This document shows, piece after piece, positions 7,618 to 19,347 of a DNA stretch of 46,253 nt. Made by a program: the position numbers and the translations under genes. The notes beneath the pieces are model-generated. The model searched no databases, was not told where the DNA came from, and saw only the letters and a list, made by a program, of their open reading frames with translations. Origin of the DNA: Synergistaceae bacterium OttesenSCG-928-I11. Lineage in GTDB: Bacteria; Synergistota; Synergistia; Synergistales; Synergistaceae. Position 1 is the first letter of the stretch. Each line of letters opens with the position of its first letter. Location: contig JAJDHV010000006.1 of NCBI GenBank assembly GCA_030266365.1, forward strand, positions 1-46,253. Direction: 5' to 3'.

Positions 7618-9197
7618 TTTTTCTCCCCCGAGATGTACGATTTTATGCTCGAAAAGAAAAATTCCGCGAGATGCAGCGGTTGCCAGTGCGCCGGGACAAG
7701 GGGCATCAGGCCCAGTTTCGCGGCGCACGAAAAGTAGAGCACCGCGAGCACAAGCGTGAAGGCCAACTGTGGCACACCACCCAGAGAACGAGAGGTCCAC
7801 GCGATCCCGGCGAAGATCGAAATCACGAAAAATTGCAGAAAAAAACGCGAACGCAATGCGAAACCGACGATCGAATCGCGAAGAAAAAGCCCGTGATAGA
7901 TCAAAAAGCCCAAAAACTGGCTGATGCTCGTCGCGATGGCAAGGCCGAACAAGCCGTAGCGACCAACCAAAAGCCAGTTCAGCGTCGTATTCATCGCAAT
8001 CCCGACGACCGAGAAGCAGACGATCGTGCGAAGCCGCTGCATCGCGACCGCGTAATTGCTGATCAGACTTGCCATCAGCGAAAAAACGAGGCCGAGGCAA
8101 TAGGCAGAGAGGGCGATCGACGTCATGTTCACGGACTCCGCACCGAAGTTGCCCCATCCGTAGACAAGCCGAATCACCGGGCGCGCACATGAGGAGAGGA
8201 AAAGTCCCAAGGGAAGGAAGTATGCCATAATCAGCGCCATGGCTTCGTGTACCGTCTTGCGCGCACCCTCGGGATCTGCATTCACACTCTTGCTGATGCG
8301 CGCGAGGAAAAAGAGCATTGGTGTCGTTGCCGCAAGCGAGAGAATGCCGATGACGTTGCCGCCATAGCTGATGGCGGCGACCGATCCGCTCGGGAGGCGC
8401 GAGGCGAAATAGCGGTCGATGACCATGTAAAGCGCGCTCATGCCCGAGAGCACGAACACGAACAGCGCGTTTTTCACGATCGTCTGAATGCTCCCCCACG
8501 GCACGGAAGCCCTTCGAACGACAAGTGGGATTCCGTGAAGACCTATGAAGAAAAGGATGAATGAAACGGCGTGTCCGACGCTCATGGAGAGTGCGACGGC
8601 ATAAACGCCGATCAGGGGGCCGGCGATCAGCAGAACGGGGATCGCGATGAAGTTGAAGAAGAAGGCGCTTACGCAGGAGAGCGTATAACGCTCCCGGAAC
8701 ATCGCCCAGATCTCGAGCAACGGGCGAAAGATCGTGACAACGGCAAAGGGGATCAGCCACCAGAGCATGACGGCACCCATCCGGATGCGTTCGGTGTCGA
8801 ACCCGCCAGCGAAAAATCGGACGAGCACACCCGGCGCGATGGCGAACGCCGCACACATGAGCGAGCTCACGAAGATCACGCCCCACGCGACGACAGCATA
8901 AACGGCACGGCATGCGGCTTCATCGCCACCCGTCGAAACGCGCAGGCGCTCGAGTTCCGGCAGGACGGCACTCTGCATCGCGCTACCGATGCACCCCGCG
9001 AAGAGCGAGACGATGCCGCTCGCAAGATGAAACGAGTCCATGCCGGGCGACGTACCGAACGCCCAGGCCGTGATGAGCATGCGGACGTACCCCATCGGCT
9101 TGCTCGCCATCGAGACGATGGAGAGCGTGAACGAGACGCCACGCGCGCTCTTGACGTTCAGAACCCTGCGAAACTTGTTCAGGAAAAAACCGACCAT
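7614..9197 (-). CDS. murJ: MurJ/MviN-family lipid II flippase-like protein
   Basis: A 527-aa polytopic membrane protein of the MOP superfamily with about 14 hydrophobic helices. It has the MurJ/MviN look: an N-terminal start of the kind VSFTLSIVSMASKPMGYVRM, then FGTSPGMDSFHLA, basic residues in the central cavity (R-x-x-x-E-x-W-A-x-F), and a long hydrophobic C-terminus. In cells MurJ flips lipid II for peptidoglycan synthesis; related Wzx/MATE-like exporters flip other lipid-linked sugars, so this could be a second flippase serving surface polysaccharide. The ATG at 9197 has a GGGGGCGG stretch roughly 12 nt upstream, a somewhat long spacing. It starts 21 bp after the YitT stop and overlaps the GNAT start. 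Confidence 0.83.
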   Translation of the reverse strand: MVGFFLNKFRRVLNVKSARGVSFTLSIVSMASKPMGYVRMLITAWAFGTSPGMDSFHLASGIVSLFAGCIGSAMQSAVLPELERLRVSTGGDEAACRAVYAVVAWGVIFVSSLMCAAFAIAPGVLVRFFAGGFDTERIRMGAVMLWWLIPFAVVTIFRPLLEIWAMFRERYTLSCVSAFFFNFIAIPVLLIAGPLIGVYAVALSMSVGHAVSFILFFIGLHGIPLVVRRASVPWGSIQTIVKNALFVFVLSGMSALYMVIDRYFASRLPSGSVAAISYGGNVIGILSLAATTPMLFFLARISKSVNADPEGARKTVHEAMALIMAYFLPLGLFLSSCARPVIRLVYGWGNFGAESVNMTSIALSAYCLGLVFSLMASLISNYAVAMQRLRTIVCFSVVGIAMNTTLNWLLVGRYGLFGLAIATSISQFLGFLIYHGLFLRDSIVGFALRSRFFLQFFVISIFAGIAWTSRSLGGVPQLAFTLVLAVLYFSCAAKLGLMPLVPAHWQPLHLAEFFFSSIKSYISGEKK

Positions 9198-9217
9198 CGC
9201 AGAAAGACCGCCCCCGC

Positions 9218-10123
9218 CTATTTCCAGGATTTGAAGCCGAGGCCGACGACCTCGCTCGCGTCCGAGACGACCATAAACGTTTTTGGGTGATTTTCCGCGA
9301 GATAGTGTTTCAACTCCACCGCTTGCCTCCGCGTCAGGAGGCAGATCAGCAGCTTGCTGTCCTCGCCGGAATAGCCTCCGTGTGCATCCAGCACTGTCGA
9401 GCCGCGCCCCAAATTTGCGCTGATGAACTCCACGATCGGACAGGGATCCCTTGTGACGACGAAGACCTGTCGGCGCTTGTCGAACGCCGCGATCGTGCTG
9501 TCGATCATCAGGCTCGAAGCATAGATCGAAGCAAGACCCAGCATCGCGTTCTCGACGCCGACGATGAATGCGCTCGCTCCGATGATGCACATATTGATGT
9601 AGAAGCTGTACTTGCCGACTTCGACGCCGTATTTTTTTTGCAGGTACAGAATCACGATATCGAGCCCGCCCATCGACACACCGTTGCGCAGGACGATGCC
9701 GCCGCCGTACCCCTTGATCGCGCCGCCGATCAGGGCGACAAGGAGCATCTGATCCGTGTCCGGATAGGGCATTCCGTCCAGCAGTTTCATCAAAAACGTG
9801 CTCAACCCCACCGACACGACGGTCCAGATCACGACCCTCGCCGAAAGTTCCCGCCAGGCCCAGGCGAGCAACGCAATGTTCGCGACAGCGACACAGAGAG
9901 GGATGGAGAAGCCGAGCGAATAGTTGAGCAAAACGGAGATGCCCGTCACCCCCGAGTCCGGAAAGCGAAAGGGAACGGTGAAAGCCATGACCCCCGCAGA
10001 ATAGACGGTAGTGCCGAAAACGACGGCCAAGAATGTCGGCCACTCCGCCTTCGCCACGATAGGAAGCATTTTGAGAATTTTTTTCAAACTTCTTTTATTG
10101 AATTCGAAACGATGCGTGTGCAA
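9218..10123 (-). CDS. YitT family membrane protein with C-terminal DUF2179
   Basis: A 301-aa inner-membrane protein. Five to six helices occupy residues ~20-190 (for example GTTVYSAGVMAFTVPF, SGVTGISVLLNYSLG, GGAIKGYGGGIVLRNGVSMG, the last two being the YitT signature glycine-rich loops). A soluble C-terminal DUF2179 domain follows: STIAAFDKRRQVFVVTRDP, GRGSTVLDAHGGYSGE, LLICLLTRRQAVELKHYL. The start is TTG at 10123: GGAGGA lies 7 nt upstream, while an upstream GTG (10159) has no site and later ATGs have none. It is the first gene of the YitT-murJ-GNAT-135aa operon. The biochemical role of YitT proteins is not settled; membrane transport is suspected. Confidence 0.9.
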   Translation of the reverse strand: MHTHRFEFNKRSLKKILKMLPIVAKAEWPTFLAVVFGTTVYSAGVMAFTVPFRFPDSGVTGISVLLNYSLGFSIPLCVAVANIALLAWAWRELSARVVIWTVVSVGLSTFLMKLLDGMPYPDTDQMLLVALIGGAIKGYGGGIVLRNGVSMGGLDIVILYLQKKYGVEVGKYSFYINMCIIGASAFIVGVENAMLGLASIYASSLMIDSTIAAFDKRRQVFVVTRDPCPIVEFISANLGRGSTVLDAHGGYSGEDSKLLICLLTRRQAVELKHYLAENHPKTFMVVSDASEVVGLGFKSWK

Positions 10124-10182
10124 TCTTTTATCCTCCGATGCAAGCGCGCGACAACGCACTCGCGTGTTTATACTAAATGAGG

Positions 10183-10191
10183 ATTATAGCA
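10183..10191 (-). promoter_or_regulatory. Extended -10 promoter of the yitT operon
   Basis: The minus strand carries TGCTATAAT (consensus -10 with TG extension) about 55 nt upstream of the TTG start of the YitT gene. No convincing -35 is present 16-18 bp further upstream, as expected when an extended -10 compensates. It lies less than 10 bp from the oppositely oriented element at 10198-10206. Confidence 0.65.
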
Positions 10192-10197
10192 AAATTA

Positions 10198-10206
10198 TGC
10201 TAGAAT
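10198..10206 (+). promoter_or_regulatory. Extended -10 promoter of the 151-aa gene
   Basis: The plus strand carries TGCTAGAAT about 65 nt upstream of the ATG at 10272. No good -35 is visible (TGAGGA at 10178-10183 is weak). With the minus-strand element at 10183-10191 it makes two back-to-back, nearly overlapping promoters that polymerase probably cannot occupy together. Confidence 0.6.
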
Positions 10207-10271
10207 AACGCGGGTGAGCGATACGGTATTTGTCGTTGCGCCTACTAAAAAATTTTTGGAGGAATTCAGAT

Positions 10272-10727
10272 ATGGCAATGCCGATGCAAATCAGCCTCGA
10301 AGAGATCATCACCATGTTGCTGTCGAGAGTGGAGTCACTCTCGCTCAACGACGAAAACAACAAGACCCGCTTCAACATCGTGTTGCGCGTCCTCTATAAA
10401 AAAGGACTCATCACCGACGAAGACGTCGAGGCGTCCGTCCGCGAGGAACACCGGATGCTGAAGGAGCTCGGTCTCGTGCAGGAGGAACCGGGCGACGACG
10501 TCGTCAAGGCGGTGACCGAAAACATTCTCCAGTGGGCGCGCGGCGACGTCGACGCCATCAAACAGGCGATGGAGGACTACGAGCGAAAGGTCAAGGAGTA
10601 CGCGCGCGAAGAGGCGCGCAAATCGTCGCTCACCGTCGCATCATCGGACGTGCTTCAGCAACTCGACCGACTTTCCCCGCCACCCGGTTCAGGGGGCAAT
10701 CGCGGCGGCGGCAAACTGATCATCTGA
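10272..10727 (+). CDS. Hypothetical protein, 151 aa
   Basis: Family not recognised. It is a soluble, charged, largely helical protein: an N-terminal helical region (ISLEEIITMLLSRVESL), a segment GLITDEDVEASVREEHRMLKELGLV, a probable coiled-coil (AIKQAMEDYERKVKEYAREEARK), and a flexible Gly/Pro tail ending GGNRGGGKLII. The ATG at 10272 is fixed by GGAGGAA nine nt upstream. It starts a + transcript from an extended -10 promoter and is followed after 25 bp by the nucleotide-sugar dehydratase, so the two are probably co-transcribed. The tail may mediate protein contacts; this is a guess from composition. Confidence 0.75.
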   Translation: MAMPMQISLEEIITMLLSRVESLSLNDENNKTRFNIVLRVLYKKGLITDEDVEASVREEHRMLKELGLVQEEPGDDVVKAVTENILQWARGDVDAIKQAMEDYERKVKEYAREEARKSSLTVASSDVLQQLDRLSPPPGSGGNRGGGKLII

Positions 10728-10752
10728 TCCGAGCATCCGGCGGAACACGAAT

Positions 10753-12597
10753 TTGCTCGACATTCGGGACAGAATTCTGCGTTCGTGGTTGCTGTTCGCC
10801 TCCCGCAACAGGCGCGTCCTGTTGCTGGATTTTGTATTGCTCGCGTTCGCCGTCTATATCGGCTACGCGCTTCGCCTCTCTCTGCTCATTTCTCCCGCCT
10901 TCCGAGGGGATCTCGCCATTGCAGCGCTCCTCTTCCCGCTCTGCGTCACATTTCTGCTATGGCTTTGCGGTATCTACCGCGTACACTGGCCACAGGCGAG
11001 CGTCGAAGAATATGCGAAACTAACGCGCAGCTATCTCTACGGCTCGACGCTCTTTCTCTGCGCCAACTTCTTCGTCGACGCCTTCATGATGCCGCGCTCG
11101 TCGCTCGCGATCGCCCTGCTCTCCGGGATCGTCTTCCTCGGTGCAGCCCGCGCCTCGTGGCGCCTTGTGGAGCTCTCCGGAGCAAAACAGCACACGCAGC
11201 ACAGAGAGACGAAAAAAGCCCTTATCATCGGTGCCGGCGAAGCAGGTGCATTCATCGCACGCGACCTGTTGCGCCGACACTCCGAACTCTCGCCGCTCGG
11301 CTTTATCGACGACGATCCACAAAAGCGAGACAAGATCATCGCAGGCCTCCCAGTCCTCGGCAACGACGAATCGCTCGAAGAGGTCGCGCGGCGATACGGC
11401 GCGAAGGTTGCTCTCATCGCCATCCCGTCGGCGAGCGGCGCGAACATGCGAAAATACCTCGACACCCTTTCGCACCTCGGCGTCGAGGTCCGCGTTCTGC
11501 CGAGCCTGCACGAACTGGCGGGCGGCAGGGTCGAACTCGCGAGCATGCGCTCCGTCGAGTTGCAGGACCTTTTGCGGCGCGACGCAATCGTTCTGGACGA
11601 AGCAGGCATCGGCTCCGTCGTCACGGGCAAACGAATCCTCGTCACGGGCGCGGGCGGCTCGATCGGGTCCGAACTCTGCACACAGATCGCGCGCCACATG
11701 CCGGCTGAGATTCTGATGCTCGGCCACGGCGAACAGTCGATCTACAACGTGCTGCAAAACTTCGCCGAGCGCGGAATCGACGTGCCCCGCAGAAGCGTCA
11801 TCGCGGACATCGCCGATACAGCCACGATGGAGCGAATCTTCCGCGAGAACGAGCCGGACGTCGTCTTCCACGCAGCGGCACACAAACACGTCCCCCTCAT
11901 GGAGGAAAATCCGCGCGAGGCGCTCCGCGTCAACTCGTTCGGCACCTGGACGCTCGCGACGCTCGCGGGCTCCTGCGGCGTCGAACGCTTCGTCATGATC
12001 TCGACGGACAAGGCGGTGCACCCGTCGAGCGTCATGGGCGCGACGAAGCGCATCGCCGAACGCCTGCTTCGAACTGCGCAGGCAAGTTATCCGGACACGG
12101 CCTACATGACCGTCCGCTTCGGAAACGTCCTGGGCAGCAGAGGCAGCGTCGTCCCCCTCTTCGAGCGCCAGATCGCGCAAGGTGGTCCAGTCACGGTCAC
12201 GCACCCCGATATGACGCGATATTTCATGCTCATCCCCGAAGCGGTCAGCCTCGTCCTGCAGGCGGCATCGATGGGAAACGGCGGCGAGCTGTTCGTACTC
12301 GACATGGGCGAACCGGTCCGGATCACGGAGATGGCGGAAACCTTGATCCGCCTTCACGGGCGCGAACCGCACCAGGACATCGAAATCGTCTACACCGGCA
12401 TTCGTCCCGGAGAAAAGCTCTTCGAGGAGCTCTTCTACGACCCCGACCACGTTGATCGGACACGGCACGAGAAAATTTTTCTCTCCCGGCTGGACGAGGA
12501 ACCGACGCCGCTCGCAGAGACGGCGAAGCGTATCCTCACATCCGGGATGCAACCAGAGGCGATTCGTGCCGCCATATTCAAACTTGCCAAGGAGTAA
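10753..12597 (+). CDS. Membrane-bound nucleotide-sugar 4,6-dehydratase (WbpM/CapD/PglF type)
   Basis: A 614-aa inner-membrane enzyme of the FlaA1/CapD extended-SDR class, making 4-keto-6-deoxy sugars (typically from UDP-GlcNAc) for surface polysaccharide or glycoprotein glycans. About four N-terminal helices (residues 20-140: LLLDFVLLAFAVYIGYALRL, LLFPLCVTFLLWLCGIY and two more) precede a first Rossmann domain with GAGEAGAFIARDLL. The catalytic SDR domain follows with NAD motif VTGAGGSIGSE near residue 297 and the family motif STDKAVHPSSVMGATKR, where Met replaces the usual Tyr in the S-M-K triad. The start is TTG at 10753 with CGGAA ~8 nt upstream. Length matches the long family form. A flippase candidate (murJ-like) lies nearby on the other strand. 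Confidence 0.92.
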   Translation: MLDIRDRILRSWLLFASRNRRVLLLDFVLLAFAVYIGYALRLSLLISPAFRGDLAIAALLFPLCVTFLLWLCGIYRVHWPQASVEEYAKLTRSYLYGSTLFLCANFFVDAFMMPRSSLAIALLSGIVFLGAARASWRLVELSGAKQHTQHRETKKALIIGAGEAGAFIARDLLRRHSELSPLGFIDDDPQKRDKIIAGLPVLGNDESLEEVARRYGAKVALIAIPSASGANMRKYLDTLSHLGVEVRVLPSLHELAGGRVELASMRSVELQDLLRRDAIVLDEAGIGSVVTGKRILVTGAGGSIGSELCTQIARHMPAEILMLGHGEQSIYNVLQNFAERGIDVPRRSVIADIADTATMERIFRENEPDVVFHAAAHKHVPLMEENPREALRVNSFGTWTLATLAGSCGVERFVMISTDKAVHPSSVMGATKRIAERLLRTAQASYPDTAYMTVRFGNVLGSRGSVVPLFERQIAQGGPVTVTHPDMTRYFMLIPEAVSLVLQAASMGNGGELFVLDMGEPVRITEMAETLIRLHGREPHQDIEIVYTGIRPGEKLFEELFYDPDHVDRTRHEKIFLSRLDEEPTPLAETAKRILTSGMQPEAIRAAIFKLAKE

Positions 12598-12657
12598 AAA
12601 TTCGTCTTTTCGCCTTTATTCTCCAAAAATTACCTTCTATCGCTGCCCCAAAATGTA

Positions 12658-12663
12658 TATAAT
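12658..12663 (+). promoter_or_regulatory. Putative -10 of the hybrid kinase operon
   Basis: A perfect TATAAT lies 42 nt upstream of the ATG at 12706 in an AT-rich gap. The -35 region (TTCTAT near 12635-12640) is weak, so an activator may be needed. No terminator for the preceding dehydratase gene is visible, so read-through is also possible. Confidence 0.45.
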
Positions 12664-12705
12664 AAAAGAACACATCATTCTTGCCGAAATGCGGTATGTG
12701 AAAAA

Positions 12706-15076
<2,371 letters not shown>

Positions 15077-15084
<8 letters not shown>

Positions 15085-16168
15085 CGAGCGCTTGCAGAGC
15101 ATCCTCGCGATCGACGACGACGCGACGAACCTGCGTATGCTGCAGGAGATCCTGAAGACGTCGTACAAGGTCTACGCCGCTCCGTCGGGACCGCGCGCGC
15201 TCGCGTTTCTCGAACGCAACCAACCGGACCTGATCCTTCTGGACGTCGAAATGCCGGGCATGGACGGCTATGAGGTGATCCGAAAGATCAAGGAGAACCC
15301 CCGGCTCGCGCAGATCCCCGTCCTCTTCCTCACAGCTCAGGTAGGGCGCGACAAGGAGGAGATGGCGCTGCATCTGGGGGCCGTCGACTACATCCTCAAA
15401 CCGATCACGAGCGGCGTCGTGCGCGCACGCGTCAACCTCCATATCGAGCTCGAGAACTATCGAAAGCGGCTCGAAATGCTCGTGGAACAGAAGACGGAGC
15501 AACTCCGCAACACGCAGGACTCGATTCTGGACATTCTGGCGGGCGTCACGGCATGGCGAGACAGCGGGACGGGCGGCCATATCATCAGAACGACGACGTT
15601 CTCCCGCATGGTGGTCGATTGCCTGCTGGAAAAACAACACCCCGCCTACATCATCTCTCCGCAGTACGGGGAGCACATCGTGAAGACGTCCAAACTGCAC
15701 GACATCGGCAAGGTCGCGGTTTCGGACACAATTCTGCTCAAACCGGGCAGGCTCACAACGGAGGAGTTCAACGAGATCAAGAAACACACGACGTTCGGCG
15801 CGCACATGATCGACGACGCGATCGCGGACCTCGGCGACGATTCGTCGTTCCTGCACGTCGCGCGCGAGATCGTCATTTCCCATCACGAATGGTGGAACGG
15901 CTCCGGATACCCCGCGGCGCTGGCAGGCCCGAACATTCCGATATCCGGACGGATCATGGCGATCTCGGACATCTACGACTCCCTCACCTCCGAACGCCCG
16001 TACAAGGGCGTCATGAGCCATAAAGAGGCGATGGACATCATCTATGCCGAAACCGGAAATCACTTCGACCCCCTCCTGATCGAACTTCTTTCGGACACGT
16101 TCCCGAAGTTCGAAGAGGTCGCCGCCTCGGTGCACACCGAAGACCCCGACGAGGAGCCCGAGTCGTGA
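15077..16168 (+). CDS. Response regulator with HD-GYP phosphodiesterase domain
   Basis: A 363-aa protein: REC (1-120) with IDDD, phospho-acceptor D56 in LLDVEMPGMDG, T in FLTA and K in LKPI; a short coiled linker; then HD-GYP (about 155-345) with the metal motif HDIGK (H208 D209), a distal HH pair, and HHEWWNGSGYP where the canonical DGxGYP is NGSGYP. HD-GYP proteins hydrolyse cyclic-di-GMP (or cGAMP) to lower its level. The metal ligands are present, so activity is expected. The start at 15077 has GGAGACAGAG directly upstream and overlaps the kinase stop, so kinase and regulator are translationally coupled. The downstream 175-aa gene overlaps its stop in turn. Confidence 0.93.
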
Positions 16169-16692
16169 AAAACGCGAGTTCGCTCTACGCGAGAATCGCC
16201 ATGTCCAAGAAGGCCTGCGACAAATGGCTCGCCAGTCCGATTCGTTTTGTCTCCGACTACACAGACTGGCCCTCCATGAACCCGATTATGGCAAGCAACT
16301 ACCACGATTGGGCCGAAACGTTTCCGCGACCTGACTTCATGTCCGTTCGCGAGTACCTCGACTCAATCGCGGACACATCACGCGACTACTGCTACGAGTA
16401 CGACGACGACCTGGGGGCTTTTTTCATCGCCGACGGCAGGCACTACACGGCGATGCTCCAGATCACGACCTGCATCGCCGCACTGCGGAGCGCGGAAAAT
16501 TTCAAGGACAACGATGCTCCGAGCTACATCTTCGCCTTCCCTGCAATATCGGGTGGGGATCCGGACGCGCTCCTCGAAATCGGGCAGGGCTTCTCCCGCT
16601 TTCTTAACGCAAACACAGACGCACCGGACGTCCTCTATTTCATCAACGAGGCCGAAGAATTCATCGAAGCCCTTCTCGACGACGACGATTGA
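16165..16692 (+). CDS. Hypothetical protein, 175 aa, coupled to HD-GYP regulator
   Basis: Family not recognised. It is a soluble acidic protein (tail EEFIEALLDDDD) without signal peptide or helices that look membrane-bound. Notable segments are WLASPIRFVSDYTDWPSM, CYEYDDDLGAFFIADGRHYTAM (β-rich, perhaps a sensor or adaptor fold), and LLEIGQGFSRFLNANTDAP. The start is GTG at 16165, whose TGA-overlap (GTGA) with the HD-GYP stop implies translational coupling and near-equimolar synthesis. Position as the third gene of the kinase/HD-GYP unit suggests an accessory of that signalling module, but the sequence gives no direct proof. It is followed by a strong terminator. Confidence 0.75.
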   Translation: MKNASSLYARIAMSKKACDKWLASPIRFVSDYTDWPSMNPIMASNYHDWAETFPRPDFMSVREYLDSIADTSRDYCYEYDDDLGAFFIADGRHYTAMLQITTCIAALRSAENFKDNDAPSYIFAFPAISGGDPDALLEIGQGFSRFLNANTDAPDVLYFINEAEEFIEALLDDDD

Positions 16693-16698
16693 AATAAT

Positions 16699-16768
16699 CC
16701 GAATGAAGCACAAAAAACGCACCCCTCGCATGATTTTGCAAGGGGTGCGTTTTTTGTGCTTCATTCGG
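16699..16768. terminator. Long bidirectional terminator between convergent genes
   Basis: A perfect 28-bp stem (16699-16726 with 16741-16768) encloses a 14-nt loop. It contains the core AACGCACCCCT/AGGGGTGCGTT with internal A6 and T6 tracts on the arms. It separates the 175-aa gene (+) from ftsH (-), whose stop codon begins two bases beyond the repeat. Confidence 0.85.
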
Positions 16769-16770
16769 GT

Positions 16771-18705
16771 CTAGTCTGATTCGTCCTCGTATTCGTCTTC
16801 TTCGTCGCTTTCCTCGGGTTCGTCTCCGCCGTCTGCTACTTTTTCAGCTTCCTCTTTTTCGTCCCCACAGGGACCGGGAATCGGCGCTTCGAGTTCGTGC
16901 TGCTGGTCGGGCATCCCCAAAAGGAGGTTGAATTCGGTTCCTTCCAGGACTTCCTTCTCCAACAGAATGGCGGTAATCTCCTCGACCTTCTCGAAGTTCT
17001 CGGTGAGGATCTCGCGCACGCGCTCGAAGCATTCGTCCAGGATGCGACGGACCTCTTGGTCGATCGCGTAAGCGATCTCTTCGCTGTAGTTGCGGTCCTC
17101 CATGATGTCGCGTCCTAGGAAGACCTCGTGGTGTTTCTTGCCCAACGTGACGGGACCGAGGCGGTCGCTCATACCGAGCTGCGTCACCATCTGGCGTGCC
17201 GTCGCCGTCGCACGCTCGAGGTCGTTCTGTGCGCCGCTCGTCACGTCACCGAACTTGATGCTCTCCGTCACGCGCCCGCCCAACAGAACACAGATACGGT
17301 TCAAGAGCTCCTGCTTCGAGATGAGGAAGCGGTCTTCCTCCGGCACCTGGAGCGTGTAACCGAGCGCCATGTGGCCGCGCGGGATGATCGAAATTTTGTG
17401 CACAGGGTCGGAGCCGGGAATCATCCGTGCGACGATCGCGTGCCCCACCTCGTGGTAGGCGATGATCTCGCGCTCTTTCTTGCTGATGACGCGGCTCTTG
17501 CGCTCCGGCCCGGCCATGACGCGGTCGATAGCCTCCTCGAACTCCGGCATGCCGAGGTTTTCTTTGTTGTGGCGACCGGCGAGGAGCGCCGCCTCGTTCA
17601 CGAGGTTCGCCAAATCCGCCCCGACGAAGCCGGGGGTGCGTCGCGCGATGACGTCCAGATTGACGTCGTCGCCTATTTTTTTATCCTTTACGTGAACTTT
17701 CAGAATCGCGAGCCTGCCGTTGACATCCGGGCGGTCGACGACGATCTGCCGGTCGAAGCGTCCCGGCCGGAGAAGCGCAGGGTCAAGGATGTCAGGGCGG
17801 TTTGTCGCCGCGATCAGGATGATGCCCGTTCCCGCCTCGAACCCGTCCATTTCGACCAGAAGCTGATTCAACGTCTGCTCACGTTCGTCGTGCCCGCCGC
17901 CGAGGCCCGCGCCGCGCTGACGTCCCACCGCGTCGATCTCGTCGATGAAGACGATACACGGCTGATAGCGTCGCGCCTGCTCGAAGAGGTCGCGCACGCG
18001 CGCCGCGCCAACGCCGACAAACATCTCGACGAAATCCGAACCGCTGATGCTGAAAAACGGCACATCCGCCTCCCCCGCGACCGCGCGGGAAAGCAGCGTC
18101 TTGCCCGTGCCGGGCGATCCCAGGAGCAGAACGCCCCTCGGCACCTTCGCACCGAGTTTGGCAAAACGCCCAGGATCGCGCAAAAATTCGACGACCTCCT
18201 CCAGTTCCTCCTTCGACTCGTCGCAGCCGGCCACGTCCTCGAACGTCACCTTGGGGCGATTGTCGAGGAAGAGCTTCGCCTTGCTCTTGGAGAAGTTCAT
18301 CACCTTGCTGCCGCCGCCCTGCATGTTGTACAGGATGAAGATCCATGCACCGATCAGAAGCAGCGTCGGGAAGAGCGACGTCATGAGGCTCGACCACCAA
18401 GGCGTCTTCACCGGCGGCATGACCTCGACGCCGACACCCTTCGCGGCCAGCCTGGGGGCGAGTTCGCCGATCCCCACCGCGTATGAACGGAACTCCTTGC
18501 CGTCGACGAAGATGCCGCGCAGGACGTCTTCTTCGATGACGATTTTCGCGATTCTGCCTGCGTCCGCCGCGTTCAGCAGGTCGCTGTACGCGACGGTCTC
18601 GACCTGCTTCTGATTCTGGGACGGGGAGAGGAAGACGTTGACGAGGCTGACCACGAGAACGATCAGCACGAGATAGATTCCTAGATTTTTAGCCAGTTTG
18701 CCCAA
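16771..18705 (-). CDS. ftsH: ATP-dependent zinc metalloprotease FtsH
   Basis: A 644-aa hexameric inner-membrane AAA+ protease that degrades membrane and regulatory proteins. Two helices (residues 8-26 and 109-127) flank a periplasmic segment. The AAA domain has Walker A GSPGTGKT (196-203), Walker [10 protein letters not shown], and the second region of homology [20 protein letters not shown]. The protease domain has zinc motif HEVGH (418-422) with the third ligand Asp in SGAQND. The C-terminus ends in an unusually acidic Glu/Asp tail ([14 protein letters not shown]), typical only of some lineages. The start is TTG at 18705, supported by GGGAGGG nine nt upstream. It lies downstream of tilS and hpt, a conserved arrangement in many bacteria. 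Confidence 0.97.
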   Translation of the reverse strand: MGKLAKNLGIYLVLIVLVVSLVNVFLSPSQNQKQVETVAYSDLLNAADAGRIAKIVIEEDVLRGIFVDGKEFRSYAVGIGELAPRLAAKGVGVEVMPPVKTPWWSSLMTSLFPTLLLIGAWIFILYNMQGGGSKVMNFSKSKAKLFLDNRPKVTFEDVAGCDESKEELEEVVEFLRDPGRFAKLGAKVPRGVLLLGSPGTGKTLLSRAVAGEADVPFFSISGSDFVEMFVGVGAARVRDLFEQARRYQPCIVFIDEIDAVGRQRGAGLGGGHDEREQTLNQLLVEMDGFEAGTGIILIAATNRPDILDPALLRPGRFDRQIVVDRPDVNGRLAILKVHVKDKKIGDDVNLDVIARRTPGFVGADLANLVNEAALLAGRHNKENLGMPEFEEAIDRVMAGPERKSRVISKKEREIIAYHEVGHAIVARMIPGSDPVHKISIIPRGHMALGYTLQVPEEDRFLISKQELLNRICVLLGGRVTESIKFGDVTSGAQNDLERATATARQMVTQLGMSDRLGPVTLGKKHHEVFLGRDIMEDRNYSEEIAYAIDQEVRRILDECFERVREILTENFEKVEEITAILLEKEVLEGTEFNLLLGMPDQQHELEAPIPGPCGDEKEEAEKVADGGDEPEESDEEDEYEDESD

Positions 18706-18750
18706 GCGCGTAACGCCCTCCCTTTGAAATTTTTATGCGTTTTTAGCGTA

Positions 18751-19296
18751 TCATGCCTCGACGACACACCAGATGTCCGGCAGATGCCGCCACTTTCCGG
18801 CGTAGTCGAGACCGTAGCCGACGACGAACTTATCGGGGATCGTGAAGCCCTTGTAGTCGATTTCGCAGTCGACTTTCTTGCGGTCCGGTTTTTCCAAAAG
18901 CACGCACGTCCGAAGCGTCCCCGGATTGCGCGCACGAATCATCTCCTGCAAATAGGAGAGCGTCAGTCCGGTGTCCATGATGTCCTCGACCAAGACGACA
19001 TTCTGTCCTTCCGCAAACGTGTCCATGTCCTTGACGATCTTGACGACGCCGCTCGACGTGGACGCGTCGCCGTATGAGGAGACGGCCATGAAATCCATCC
19101 GCACGTCCACGCTCTCTCCGATCGCGCGGACGAGGTCCGACATGAAAATCGCAGCCCCTTTGAGGACCCCCGTGAAGACGACCTCCTGCCCCCTGTATTC
19201 GCGCTCGATCTCGGAGGCGATATCCGCGATGCGGCGCTCGATTTCGCTTTTTTTCAAGAGAATGCTGCCGAGCTTATAGTCTCCGCTGCCGGACAT
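18751..19296 (-). CDS. hpt: Hypoxanthine phosphoribosyltransferase
   Basis: A 181-aa purine-salvage enzyme that transfers phosphoribose from PRPP to hypoxanthine (and usually guanine). The PRPP-binding loop VVLVEDIMDTGLTL lies around residues 91-104; the flexible loop region has SSYGDAST; the base-binding end has PDKFVVGYGLDYAGKWRHLP. The ATG at 19296 has AGGGGAGAG about 6 nt upstream; an upstream in-frame codon at 19359 would pass through the promoter region and has no site. It sits between tilS and ftsH, has its own extended -10 promoter in the 80-bp gap after tilS, and leaves 45 bp before the ftsH start. Confidence 0.96.
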   Translation of the reverse strand: MSGSGDYKLGSILLKKSEIERRIADIASEIEREYRGQEVVFTGVLKGAAIFMSDLVRAIGESVDVRMDFMAVSSYGDASTSSGVVKIVKDMDTFAEGQNVVLVEDIMDTGLTLSYLQEMIRARNPGTLRTCVLLEKPDRKKVDCEIDYKGFTIPDKFVVGYGLDYAGKWRHLPDIWCVVEA

Positions 19297-19347
19297 AGCG
19301 CTCTCCCCTTTCGAATGATCGATTCGTTTCCCGACGAAACCTGTGCA

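Noticed and set aside
7618-10043. Upstream extensions of the murJ and GNAT frames
   Set aside because: The extra residues are Arg/His-rich shadow translations of the neighbouring genes; ribosome sites place the starts at 9197 and 7617.
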